Assembly: GCA_910577225.1 (NCBI GenBank)
Contig: CAJTMV010000026.1
Span: forward strand, 1-55,357
DNA: 55,357 nucleotides
DNA from: an uncultured Eubacterium sp.
Lineage (GTDB): Bacteria; Bacillota; Clostridia; Lachnospirales; Lachnospiraceae
Direction: 5' to 3'
Under the pieces are notes generated by a model. The model saw nothing but the letters and a program-made list of their open reading frames with translations, was not told the DNA's origin and did no database searches. Numbering within the stretch: position 1 is the stretch's first letter; each line of letters opens with the position of its first letter. This document shows, piece by piece, positions 43,213 to 52,437 of the stretch. Position numbers and translations under genes: made by a program.

Positions 43213-45762
43213 CTATTCGATATTATTCAATTCGTCAATTATATGTTTGCTGGCAGACTTTTTTACGATCTGATTAGAAATAAAAGCACAAATCAGAAAC
43301 GCGACCATGCATACCCAAAAGTAAATAAAAACGTCAAATTTATAGATATACCCGAAATTTTTCAAATCTGACTGTTTATACAAATATCCGCTGATTGTCC
43401 TCGCAACTGCATATCCGCCAGTAAACGATACTATACATATATTTAAAATCTCCCATATGACAACCTGTTTTACCATCCAATATTTCATTCCTATCGCTCG
43501 TAAAATGCACATCTCTTTTTTTCTCATTCGTATACGAAATTTCATATGATTCGCAATATTCGTTAGCGCTAAGATTAAAAACACCAGCGCAATTCCCCCT
43601 AAATTGACAATCTCTTTGCGAAACAGCATATCCGCTTTTTCCCGTTCTGCTATCAGACTTCTTGTCGATACCTGCAAATTTTTTGCACCTATTCGAATCA
43701 GCTGTTCCTCCAGTTTTTCATCTTCCTCTTCACTCTGGTCGCCAGATCCATTTATGTATATGCTCTGAACTTTTGAGTTTCTCACCATCGACCGTATATA
43801 GTCATCTTTGGTAATAAAAATTGGATATTGGGAATACGTGATATCTGCGATATATGGGAACGATACAATTGCATTGATTTTGTATTCTTTACTTGTATAC
43901 GCTGAAGTATCATCTGTAAAATTTTCATAGTTTATATCATTGGTTTGCAGATCTTCCCGATATTTTATTCTAATCTTATCCCCCACCTGATACTGCATGA
44001 GCGGTTCTCCGTCCTTATACCAGCCAATACTTTGCGCTCCCTGTTTGTCAAGGCTTTTTCTCATTACACAAAGTATCACCTCATTTTCATCTATCTGTTC
44101 CAGGTTATCCTTTCCATCCACAATATATTTCCCGAGTTTCTTAAGTGCATGATCATTGTAACCATATAATACCGACTTATAAACCCGGTCTTTTCCATCA
44201 TCTCCCTCGCCCGAATATCCGTAAATTTCTTCCATTTTCTGTCTTGCATTATCATAGTATTTAACATTTCTTTTTATCTCTTTCTGATCTACAACACGAA
44301 TGGGAAGTCCTGCCGCTGTTTCTATCTCTTTCACCTGCTCTAATTCTAATATTTCCCGAACAGATTCTCTGGAAATCCCATAATCCGCCGTTTGAAACGT
44401 CAGCACATTCATTGCATAGTCGCCATTGAAAAAATACATTTCTTTTGTCTCATATCTGATATTTCCTGCAATCTGTGCCTCATAAATCAATCCGTAAAAC
44501 AAACTGACTCCCATAACAATCGTTAAAATGATAAAAACGCTGGTTTTTAAATCCCGAACCACATACCTTACAGATAATTTCCAAAGAAAAAGTATTTTAT
44601 TCTTACCTTTATCAAGATGCAGCATCCACCCGCTTTTCCGCATCTTTTCGCTAATATCTTTCGAAATCACTTCTATAATTGTCTTTTTATAGATGCTCTT
44701 GCAGGCAGTCAGACCAACAGCCATGGTAATTCCCGCCAGCAGCACAAACCCGGTAAAAATCTGTATCACCGGAATCAACAATTCAAATTCAACTTTTTCA
44801 CCATATAAGCAGATTGTTTGCTTCTCGCTTCCGGATAATCTGGTTACCGCCCATGCAACAATTTTTCCAACAATCCCTCCAATCGGAATCGCTGTCACAT
44901 ATATAATCCCCAGTTCATATAATATATTTTTTATAAAAATCTTCTTTTTAATTCCAATTGCCCGCAATAACCCATATTGCTCGTGTCTGGCAATCATTTG
45001 TATCCTAAAAATACCAGAAAAAATTATAACAAAAAACAAAAGAACGATTGCTGTCACACCAATATCCCTATAGAAAAGTTCTTCCATATTTTCTCTTCCC
45101 GGACTATTTTTAATATTAGCAGCCTCTATTTTTAACGCATCCGAAGTTTCTTTTTTTTCCTTTTCTATATTCCAATTGTTTTTATAATTAATATAACAAC
45201 TATATACTCCATCATAATCATCGTTCATGCACGAGAACATTGTCAGTAATCCAACCTGCTTATCCCTTAATACATCTGATAAAATACCAACTACTTCATA
45301 ATCCAGCATTTTTCCGGTATCTTCATTTTTTAAGGATATCGTCTGATTGATCGACGGGGATTTTCCCAAATTAAGCAAAACCCATTTTTCAACAACAATC
45401 TCATTCTCATATTTTGGCATTCTGCCTTTTTCTAATCTGCTTGTAAGCGTTATTCCACACTCATCAGCTCTTTCAAAATAAATTCTATTTTCATCGCATA
45501 ACACATACTCTGGTTCTTCAAAAACCGCAATTTTAGAAATTTTACCGTCGTTTTTTAAAAGTTCGACCTGCGCTCTGGCAAGCTGTGTGATCCTTACATC
45601 AGCAGGTGTATGTGTCAGCATATTCATCAAGGCTTCTTCTTTATGATTTGTATGTATCAAAATCAAAAGAGCACTCATCAATATAGAAGCGAGCAGGAAA
45701 CATAAGAAAATGGTTATCGTGTTCTTTTTGTATTCCTTTAAATACCGCAAATACAACCTCAT
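43213..45762 (-). CDS. FtsX-type ABC transporter permease, possible immunity protein
   Basis: 849-residue membrane protein with an N-terminal helix (about 15-37), a large extracellular domain (about 40-235), three helices (about 235-370), a second large extracellular domain (about 430-690) and three or four C-terminal helices (about 720-835). This is the duplicated FtsX layout of BceB/MacB-like permeases. It works with the following ATPase. Starts two bases after the exporter stop, with GGAG nine bases before the ATG. It is a plausible resistance pump for the mature peptide; export of a second substrate is the alternative. Confidence 0.88.
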   Translation of the reverse strand: MRLYLRYLKEYKKNTITIFLCFLLASILMSALLILIHTNHKEEALMNMLTHTPADVRITQLARAQVELLKNDGKISKIAVFEEPEYVLCDENRIYFERADECGITLTSRLEKGRMPKYENEIVVEKWVLLNLGKSPSINQTISLKNEDTGKMLDYEVVGILSDVLRDKQVGLLTMFSCMNDDYDGVYSCYINYKNNWNIEKEKKETSDALKIEAANIKNSPGRENMEELFYRDIGVTAIVLLFFVIIFSGIFRIQMIARHEQYGLLRAIGIKKKIFIKNILYELGIIYVTAIPIGGIVGKIVAWAVTRLSGSEKQTICLYGEKVEFELLIPVIQIFTGFVLLAGITMAVGLTACKSIYKKTIIEVISKDISEKMRKSGWMLHLDKGKNKILFLWKLSVRYVVRDLKTSVFIILTIVMGVSLFYGLIYEAQIAGNIRYETKEMYFFNGDYAMNVLTFQTADYGISRESVREILELEQVKEIETAAGLPIRVVDQKEIKRNVKYYDNARQKMEEIYGYSGEGDDGKDRVYKSVLYGYNDHALKKLGKYIVDGKDNLEQIDENEVILCVMRKSLDKQGAQSIGWYKDGEPLMQYQVGDKIRIKYREDLQTNDINYENFTDDTSAYTSKEYKINAIVSFPYIADITYSQYPIFITKDDYIRSMVRNSKVQSIYINGSGDQSEEEDEKLEEQLIRIGAKNLQVSTRSLIAEREKADMLFRKEIVNLGGIALVFLILALTNIANHMKFRIRMRKKEMCILRAIGMKYWMVKQVVIWEILNICIVSFTGGYAVARTISGYLYKQSDLKNFGYIYKFDVFIYFWVCMVAFLICAFISNQIVKKSASKHIIDELNNIE

Positions 45763-45764
45763 TA

Positions 45765-47492
45765 TTATGCACTCCTTTCTTCCACGAGATGGTAATAATA
45801 ATTATGCATTTTCATTAATGTTTCATGATTTCCAGATTCAACAATCTTTCCATCATTAAAAACCAAAATCTCATCTGCCTTTTTTATTACAGAAATCCGG
45901 TGAGCAATCATAATAACAATTTTATTATTATAATATTGTTTTAACTTATCGAGTATATGATCCTGTGTTATATTATCCAGTGCAGAAGTAGCTTCATCAA
46001 AAATCAAAATGTCTTTCGCCTGCAGAAGCATACGTACTATAGCAATTCGCTGTCTTTGACCTCCTGATAATTTTACTCCATTTTCTCCAACTTCTGTTAA
46101 ATAACCATCAGGTAATTTTGAAATAAACTCATCAATGCCCATTTTCTTACAGATTGAAACATAATCTTCTTTTTCTATTTTTTTATTATTCAAAGTTAAA
46201 TTATTTTCAATTGTATCATCGAGTAGAAATGTATTCTGTGATACAATAGCAATATTTTTTCTTAAAGACGCCAAATTATATTCCTTTACATTTATTCCAT
46301 TTACAACAATCTTTCCTGTATCCACATCCCATAGTCTATATAAAAGACTAATAATTGTTGATTTTCCACAACCAGTCGATCCTGCTACAGCGTAAACATT
46401 TCCCGGCCTAAAAGTATAATTGATATTTTTGAGAGTATAATCGTCTGAATAGCCAAAGTTTACATCTCTTAACCCTATTTCCCGAACATGATCAGAAATC
46501 TTTGTCCCCTTATTGTCCTGAATAATTTCACTTGGTGTTTCTAAAAAACCATATATTCTATCCAATGAAACATATAGTCTTTGTATATTCTCATTAATTT
46601 TAAGCACTCCCATGCATGGTCCAACAAACATCGCTGTATATTGTTGAAATGCTATCAATTCACCAAACTGTAAATCACCCTCTATAATCTTTATCCCACC
46701 CACTATATAAACTAATATTGCAATCAAACCAGAAAGAAATGTTGCAGACTGACTACTGGCAGAATACAATACATCCAGGCAAATCCCTTTTTTGGCAAAT
46801 TCTCCTTCATTTTTAAGATAGTTCTTCAGAAAATATCTATGTGTCTTAGAAATAACTATTTCCATAATATTGCTTATATATTGCTCAATAACATTGTACA
46901 CTTTTCCTGATTGATCACGTATTTCAGAAGTTTTATCAGAAAGAATTTTACTAAATTTTGTCTGTACAACAACAGTTATAATTTGCATTCCTATAATGAT
47001 AATCAAAACCGTACTTTGCAGCTTAAACAGCATACAAAATGCAAAAACAGCGGTAATAAAATTCCTTGCAAAATCAAAGACAATATTTATCCCATAGTTT
47101 TCTACCATATCTGTATCATTGTCAACAATATTTAATATCTCTCCCGATTTTTGCTCTGAATAAAATGAACCAGAAAAAGTGCTCAATTTTCTCAATATCA
47201 AAAATTTGTATCTAATTGTCATTTTTGTCCTGACACAAGACAAGCTATAATCTTGGAGCATATTCAATATTACAATAGCAATCGTAATCATCATATACAC
47301 TCCGCCATAAACAAACAAATCTTTCATACTTTTTTTGCCAATTGCACCATCTATAATTTTCTGTAAAACAATTGGCAAAATTACACTTATTAGAGTCATT
47401 AACACCATCGAAACACAACAAATACTACTTTTCCATTTATCTTGTCTGAACGATTCTGAAAGAAATCTTCTGACTAACCTATTTTTTTTCAT
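45765..47492 (-). CDS. ABC exporter, fused permease-ATPase without peptidase domain
   Basis: 575-residue half transporter. Six transmembrane helices lie in residues 20-310 and the nucleotide-binding domain in about 340-575, with Walker A 371-379 (GSTGCGKST), LSGGQ 475-479, Walker B ending in DE 499-500 and the switch His531. It lacks the N-terminal C39 protease of double-glycine exporters, so leader removal must come from elsewhere; the S8 protease encoded just upstream is the obvious candidate. GGTGA lies before the ATG. Confidence 0.92.
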   Translation of the reverse strand: MKKNRLVRRFLSESFRQDKWKSSICCVSMVLMTLISVILPIVLQKIIDGAIGKKSMKDLFVYGGVYMMITIAIVILNMLQDYSLSCVRTKMTIRYKFLILRKLSTFSGSFYSEQKSGEILNIVDNDTDMVENYGINIVFDFARNFITAVFAFCMLFKLQSTVLIIIIGMQIITVVVQTKFSKILSDKTSEIRDQSGKVYNVIEQYISNIMEIVISKTHRYFLKNYLKNEGEFAKKGICLDVLYSASSQSATFLSGLIAILVYIVGGIKIIEGDLQFGELIAFQQYTAMFVGPCMGVLKINENIQRLYVSLDRIYGFLETPSEIIQDNKGTKISDHVREIGLRDVNFGYSDDYTLKNINYTFRPGNVYAVAGSTGCGKSTIISLLYRLWDVDTGKIVVNGINVKEYNLASLRKNIAIVSQNTFLLDDTIENNLTLNNKKIEKEDYVSICKKMGIDEFISKLPDGYLTEVGENGVKLSGGQRQRIAIVRMLLQAKDILIFDEATSALDNITQDHILDKLKQYYNNKIVIMIAHRISVIKKADEILVFNDGKIVESGNHETLMKMHNYYYHLVEERSA

Positions 47493-47523
47493 TCTATCAC
47501 CATCCGTCTCCTAATAAAAAAAT

Positions 47524-48525
47524 TTACAGAGATTTGATATACTTCACCAGTGTACCAATTGTAATTAAATGGTATCTGTTGATTTTTAAATAGTTTATTT
47601 TTTTATTTATTCTTTTCTCAAAGAATTTTAAAAATGGGATAACATGTTCAGTTCTTAAAAGACCTTTATTTGTCAGTAACTCAATATCACAGATTCTATT
47701 ACATAAAAGCTCTTTTCCAAAATATCTACAAACAATTCTATATGTTTTTTTTAAAACCGGATCATTATCTTCTATAAACCAATTACCCTGCTCTGGAACA
47801 CGAAATCTCTCATAAGTTTCTTCATCATTCCAATTATTTCGTAAAGCTTTTCTCTGCAACCAATTATATAAAGATGTCAAACTAATTTTACTAATATGTT
47901 CATCCCATAGCATTTTACTAATTATCCCTGTTAATTTCGCTGTAGCAATACTGTTACATGGAAAAATCATATTATACTCATTTGATGGAACAGCAACTAC
48001 AGATGTTAAACAGTCCATCACACACTGTATTGTTTTATGTTTATTAAACCAAAAAGCATTTTCTTCTTCTAATATCCCCCACTGTACTCCTATTACATTA
48101 TCAAATTCCGCTGGATAACTTTCTTCACATTTATTTGCCAGAGAGCTGATAATGGTGATATCTTGTCTGGAAAGCTCTTGGCAAAGCTGATACATTTTTT
48201 TATCAACCAGCTTATCAAAAGCCAAACTCATATTTATAATTGATACATCACTACAGATAAGGGATTCTAAAGCTGATTCCAAAACTGATAATTTTGTTTT
48301 CCCTTCTGAATCCAAAATGCCAATACTAAAAATATCTACATTAGGGCATTCATTGACAATCACAGATGCACAAGCTGTTCCATGTCCGTTAGAATCCAAC
48401 CCAATTCGCTTACCTTGCCACCGGCTATGAACCTTTCCTGCACTATAATCTATTACGCGATTGTTCCTAAAAACCTCATGATTTACATCAATTCCACTAT
48501 CAATAACAGCTACTTTAATACTCAT
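47524..48525 (-). CDS. S8 subtilisin-like protease with degenerate carrier-like tail
   Basis: 333 residues, no signal peptide, so probably cytosolic. Catalytic triad: Asp9 (VIDSG), His48 (NGHGTA) and Ser192 (CNSIATAKLTG, in place of the usual GTSMA); oxyanion Asn131. The last 80 residues or so (about 252-333) resemble a peptidyl/acyl carrier protein: helix, GLL loop, long helix, TIGTLVKYI end. The phosphopantetheine Ser of the DSL motif is replaced (GLLRT, Thr292). I chose ATG 48525 because GAGG lies six bases upstream; ATG 48537 is possible. Likely leader protease of the RiPP precursor. Confidence 0.85.
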   Translation of the reverse strand: MSIKVAVIDSGIDVNHEVFRNNRVIDYSAGKVHSRWQGKRIGLDSNGHGTACASVIVNECPNVDIFSIGILDSEGKTKLSVLESALESLICSDVSIINMSLAFDKLVDKKMYQLCQELSRQDITIISSLANKCEESYPAEFDNVIGVQWGILEEENAFWFNKHKTIQCVMDCLTSVVAVPSNEYNMIFPCNSIATAKLTGIISKMLWDEHISKISLTSLYNWLQRKALRNNWNDEETYERFRVPEQGNWFIEDNDPVLKKTYRIVCRYFGKELLCNRICDIELLTNKGLLRTEHVIPFLKFFEKRINKKINYLKINRYHLITIGTLVKYIKSL

Positions 48526-48546
48526 CATTTTCCTCATTATATAAAG

Positions 48547-49551
48547 CTATATGATATCATCCACACACAATCTATATTTTATTCGTTCTATCTCACATGC
48601 TACCGCTGAAGGTTTCATATAATCACCATTTATAACTTTATTAATAATCTTACACCTTGTTTCATTGCAATAACAATATAAATCACAGCCCTCACATTCT
48701 GGAATTGCGCACTCTGAATACTCTAAAACTATCTTTTGCTTATTTGAATCAATACCTTTATACACATTCCCTATAAGAAATTCGCGATTCCCTACCGCTA
48801 ACATACACGGATAAATATCCCCAAATGAATCTATATGCATGCTTGTAATTCCTCCAGAACAGTTTCCACGTTTTATTAGTTTCCAGTTACTCAAAAGTAC
48901 CTCGTTTTCTCTATATTTTTTGCATATTTTTCTAATCTGCTTATTTAAAACCTGTATATCTGAATATTTAAAACTTTTATCATAAAAATCTTGAACAGGT
49001 ACAATGCATTTAACCCCCAACTCAACAAAAAATGAAACATTTTCATATAAATCTTTCACAGTTTTTTGATTGTAAGTCATTCTCACCCTTAAATCAGGCT
49101 TTACTTTTAATATTTTTCTTACATTTTGCTCCACAATTTCAAATGTTGCGTTTCCATCTGCAAAAGGTCGGGAATAATTTTGTGTTTTAGCTTTACCGTC
49201 CATACTAATAGTAAAGTCATCAATTTCTTTTTGTATAAATGTAATTATTTCATCGTTCAAAAGAGTTCCATTCGATGTAACAGAAAAGCTAAGAGAAATT
49301 TGATATTTTTCCGCTCTATCTTTTGCTTTTTTCACCAAATATTTCATCTCTTTGAACGCCAAAAATGGTTCTCCACCATGCAGGACAATCCACAAATATT
49401 TGTCCTTGATCTCTTTCATATACTCAATTATCAGGTCAAGTGCACGATCTATTGTTTGTGTATTTATATTAACTCTTAATTTATTTTCGCCTTCATAGCA
49501 ATAAATACATTTCAAATTACAAGAAGATGTTAACCAAAATGATGCTTGCAT
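48547..49551 (-). CDS. Radical SAM/SPASM peptide maturase, sulfatase-maturase-like
   Basis: 334 residues with no PqqD-like extension. The radical SAM motif C11-x3-C15-x2-C18 (CNLKCIYC) starts at once, followed by HGGEPF, and by a C-terminal SPASM-type cysteine array (about 240-315, including CAIPECEGCDLYCYC). Closest in style to anaerobic sulfatase-maturase and thioether-forming enzymes. ATG 49551 lies five bases after the stop of the upstream gene; GGGAGGA lies 12 bases ahead. It would add a second modification to the precursor or act on a partner. Confidence 0.88.
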   Translation of the reverse strand: MQASFWLTSSCNLKCIYCYEGENKLRVNINTQTIDRALDLIIEYMKEIKDKYLWIVLHGGEPFLAFKEMKYLVKKAKDRAEKYQISLSFSVTSNGTLLNDEIITFIQKEIDDFTISMDGKAKTQNYSRPFADGNATFEIVEQNVRKILKVKPDLRVRMTYNQKTVKDLYENVSFFVELGVKCIVPVQDFYDKSFKYSDIQVLNKQIRKICKKYRENEVLLSNWKLIKRGNCSGGITSMHIDSFGDIYPCMLAVGNREFLIGNVYKGIDSNKQKIVLEYSECAIPECEGCDLYCYCNETRCKIINKVINGDYMKPSAVACEIERIKYRLCVDDII

Positions 49552-49558
49552 AATTGTT

Positions 49559-50758
49559 CTATTCCTCCCATATGACATGAAATAAATTATTTCGCACAGA
49601 TTTACAATGCTCTTTCATGCTGCCATTTTTAGTATATTCCATAATTTCTACCGGACATTTCCAACAAAACTTCATAACTTCACATTTTTCACATTGATGG
49701 TTAATTTTTAACAGATCATCAACCAACATCGACAACCGATTATTCTTAATCTTACTAAAATTAGATATCTGATCAATATGCCCTATTCTGTATCTTTCAT
49801 CATCAATCGTCTGACAAGCATAAACACTTCCATCATATCGTATGTGATATTTTGTTACTAAATTGGAACAATTTTCATATGTACACATACCTTTTTCGCT
49901 GCAGTCTATCTCTGCCCCGTACTGATATGGGATATCACCTGTCATAAGCCTACTCTTATTCTCCAGCGCTCTACCCAGCCAAGATATTCTTCTAATAACA
50001 GGATATGTTCCTAGTTTTTGGTTCAGTTGCATAAATTTCTCTACTAATTTTTCGTTTTCTTCAGTCAACACCATAGATAACGAAATCAAATCAAATCCTC
50101 TTTTTTTCAACAGATATACACTTTTTATAACTTTACCAAATACTCCATTTCCTCTAACTCTTGAACAGCTTTCTTCATCCACGCCATCTATACTGATATC
50201 GATACGATCGACATATCCAATGATAGCTTCTATATTATTTTCATTAATTAGAACACCATTTGTTGATAATATAATCATTCCTCTAAAAGATTGCCTCAAA
50301 AATGCCAAAATCTTTAAAATATCATTTCGGAACAAAGGTTCTCCTCCCGTAATCGTTATTTTGTCCACTCCCCACTTTGTTATTTTTTTTAAAACTTGTA
50401 ATATTTTCTGTGTTGTCATTTCTTCACTATTATTATTCGCATTTAAACAACAATGAGAACATTTTAAATTGCATCTATTTGTAACTTCAAATGTTATACT
50501 TTTAGGAAAAAATATTTCCTGACTATCTATGATTCCCAACTCCTTCATCCTGTTTAATAATATTTCAATATATAACTGATCTTCTGGTTTCACGAATGAA
50601 CGAATAAACAATTCTTTAGAATAATTAAGTTTGATTGCTATCACAAGATATTCGTAAATTTCCTTCGTGATTCTCAGCCAGGCTCCTGTTAAATTATTTG
50701 CTAAAACCACTTTGTTTTTATACTCCAGAATCTGTATATTTCTATTCATTTTTATCAT
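49559..50758 (-). CDS. Radical SAM/SPASM peptide maturase with PqqD-like N-terminus, copy 2
   Basis: 399 residues. Residues 1-85 resemble a PqqD/RiPP-recognition domain (ILEYKNKVVLANNLTGAWLRI). The radical SAM core has Cys96, Cys100 and Cys103 (CNLKCSHC) and TGGEPL; the SPASM domain (about 285-375) has CEKCEVMKFCWKC. Paralogue of the gene at 50755-51966 along the whole length. Start overlaps its stop by four bases (ATGA). Probably installs a Cys-derived crosslink in the precursor. Confidence 0.92.
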   Translation of the reverse strand: MIKMNRNIQILEYKNKVVLANNLTGAWLRITKEIYEYLVIAIKLNYSKELFIRSFVKPEDQLYIEILLNRMKELGIIDSQEIFFPKSITFEVTNRCNLKCSHCCLNANNNSEEMTTQKILQVLKKITKWGVDKITITGGEPLFRNDILKILAFLRQSFRGMIILSTNGVLINENNIEAIIGYVDRIDISIDGVDEESCSRVRGNGVFGKVIKSVYLLKKRGFDLISLSMVLTEENEKLVEKFMQLNQKLGTYPVIRRISWLGRALENKSRLMTGDIPYQYGAEIDCSEKGMCTYENCSNLVTKYHIRYDGSVYACQTIDDERYRIGHIDQISNFSKIKNNRLSMLVDDLLKINHQCEKCEVMKFCWKCPVEIMEYTKNGSMKEHCKSVRNNLFHVIWEE

Positions 50759-51966
50759 TTCGGCACTTCCTCATCCCAAATTTTTTTATATAAAAATTTT
50801 CTTTGAAACTCACATATATTTTTAAAATATTCAGCCTTATCCTGATCTGAATAAAGATACAACTCTCCTGGGCATGGCCAACAAAAATAATTTACCGGAC
50901 ATTTGTAACATCCTTTATAATTTTGTGGAAAATATTCTTGTACCTTATCCAGACAAGAATTAATTTTAACCGGAAAAACAGTACCTCTTATTATATTTCC
51001 CATACAAAATTCCTCTTCTGTAAAATATTGGCAAGGATAAATATCTCCCTTGTAATCAATTAGGAACTTTTCTTCTCCGGCTTTGCAAGAACAAGCTTGC
51101 ATAACTTTTTTATTTATTGTAGGAATTGGACTACAAAATTTATCTTTTCCCAAAAGACCCAATCTTTCTTTTCCCCTACCAGAAGGGGTAAATGACCTTA
51201 CCAGCGGTGTTGTTCCTAATTCTTTGTTCAGTCTATAGAATTCCTTCTCCATTTTTCCATGAAATTTATCCGAAATCATTGATAACGTTATACTATAATA
51301 ACCTTTTTGGTGAAGCAAGCTAATAGTCTGTAATACTTTTTGAAATACTCCTTTGCCGCGAATTCTGCTACATGTTTCTTCATCTACTCCATCCATACTA
51401 ATATCAATTTGATGTACATACCTAATCAAATCATCAACATTTTTTTCATCTATTAAAGTCCCATTTGTAGATAATGTTATTCTTCCTGCATATTGATTAC
51501 TTAAAAAATTTAGAATTTCAAATATATCCCCCCGCATCAAAGGTTCCCCACCTGTAAGCGATATCTGTTTAGGATGCCAAACAAATATTTTGCCTAACGC
51601 ATCCATAACTTCCTCATAGCTCATCTCATAATCCACTTCATTTTCTGCTTCCACACAACAATGTGCACAATGCAAGTTGCATCTCCTTGTAACTTCAAAC
51701 AATATCATACGTTTTTCTTTTCTTCTAATTTCACTTGTTTCTACCAGTCCAATTTCCTCCATTTTTCTAAAAATTGATTTCATATACTTCCTATCTTCAT
51801 CATCACACAGACCATCCAATAATTGCTGAAATGTATATTCTTCTTTTTGAGCTAATCCTATAATATCAGAAACTTTTTTTGAAACTCTAATCCATAAACC
51901 ATTGGATGTATTTAAGAAAATTCTTTTTTCTTTATACTTTAATATTTTTACATTTGCAGAAAACAT
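50755..51966 (-). CDS. Radical SAM/SPASM peptide maturase with PqqD-like N-terminus, copy 1
   Basis: 403 residues. PqqD-like domain about 1-85 (ILKYKEKRIFLNTSNGLWIRV); radical SAM motif Cys96, Cys100, Cys103 (CNLHCAHC), TGGEPL; SPASM domain with CKAGEEKF, CQYF and the final CYKCPVNYFCWPC. GAAGGAGAG lies before the ATG. First maturase after the precursor gene, separated by the 85-base hairpin. The two copies may act as a pair on different cysteines or form a heterodimer; both active sites look intact. Confidence 0.92.
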   Translation of the reverse strand: MFSANVKILKYKEKRIFLNTSNGLWIRVSKKVSDIIGLAQKEEYTFQQLLDGLCDDEDRKYMKSIFRKMEEIGLVETSEIRRKEKRMILFEVTRRCNLHCAHCCVEAENEVDYEMSYEEVMDALGKIFVWHPKQISLTGGEPLMRGDIFEILNFLSNQYAGRITLSTNGTLIDEKNVDDLIRYVHQIDISMDGVDEETCSRIRGKGVFQKVLQTISLLHQKGYYSITLSMISDKFHGKMEKEFYRLNKELGTTPLVRSFTPSGRGKERLGLLGKDKFCSPIPTINKKVMQACSCKAGEEKFLIDYKGDIYPCQYFTEEEFCMGNIIRGTVFPVKINSCLDKVQEYFPQNYKGCYKCPVNYFCWPCPGELYLYSDQDKAEYFKNICEFQRKFLYKKIWDEEVPK

Positions 51967-52003
51967 TAGCGCTGTATCTCTCCTTCATTATATTTTATAT
52001 GGC

Positions 52004-52088
52004 AGATGCCAAAAGTGAATACTGAAATGTGTGCATTACATTCGTATATAACGTTACCACACACTACAGTACTGTACTTCTGGCATCT
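52004..52088 (-). promoter_or_regulatory. Long intergenic RNA hairpin between precursor and maturases
   Basis: AGATGCCA (52004-52011) pairs with TGGCATCT (52081-52088). Further in, AAGT/ACTT, TACTG/CAGTA and TGTGTG (52028-52033)/CACACA (52058-52063) extend the stem toward a 24-base loop. There is no U run after it on the minus strand, so it is not a standard terminator. It probably protects the 3' end of the precursor message or lowers read-through into the enzymes, giving more peptide than enzyme. Confidence 0.75.
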
Positions 52089-52110
52089 TGGATTGTTATA
52101 TCATTTTCAA

Positions 52111-52329
52111 TTAATAATACTTAGAGGTCACTGCGTTTGCTGCCCATTTTCCGCACCTTGAACACTTTTTAGTAGGTTTGCAGTCACTATAACACGGATC
52201 CACGTTTCCGTTTGGAGCAGCCTGCGTAGAACAATTGTTTCCTTGGTAAACACTGGTTCCCGCTCCACACTGTGATAAAACCTCAACCTTCTCTTTGTCC
52301 TGAATTTTTTCAATTCTTAATTCTTCCAT
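52111..52329 (-). CDS. Six-cysteine RiPP precursor peptide
   Basis: 72 residues. A leader of about 18-20 residues (MEELRIEKIQDKEKVEVLS), charged and helical, precedes a Gly/Asn/Ser/Thr-rich core with cysteines at 21, 33, 46, 50, 56 and 59. The end has a C-x3-C-x5-C-x2-C cluster and a Cys-free tail ending KYY. No double-Gly site or signal peptide. GAGGAGG lies six bases before the ATG. It is the first gene of the operon, has its own promoter and is followed by maturases, a protease and transporters. I do not recognise the peptide family; it is not SCIFF, whose cysteines lie at the end of a 45-residue tail. Confidence 0.88.
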   Translation of the reverse strand: MEELRIEKIQDKEKVEVLSQCGAGTSVYQGNNCSTQAAPNGNVDPCYSDCKPTKKCSRCGKWAANAVTSKYY

Positions 52330-52355
52330 TCTTTCCTCCTCGGTAATGTATTTAT

Positions 52356-52386
52356 AAAAAGCTATCCGACGTCAAAACAGCTTTTT
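52356..52386 (-). promoter_or_regulatory. Weak leader hairpin ahead of the precursor gene
   Basis: On the minus strand AAAAAGCT (52379-52386 on plus) and AGCTTTTT (52356-52363) form an eight-base stem around a 15-base loop, with the U-rich arm last, about 25 bases before the precursor start. It could act as an attenuator or 5' stabiliser. The A/T-rich stem makes it weak. Confidence 0.4.
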
Positions 52387-52437
52387 ATGATATAAAAAAA
52401 CTATATACAATTTCTTGAAATGTTTTTCTATATGCTG

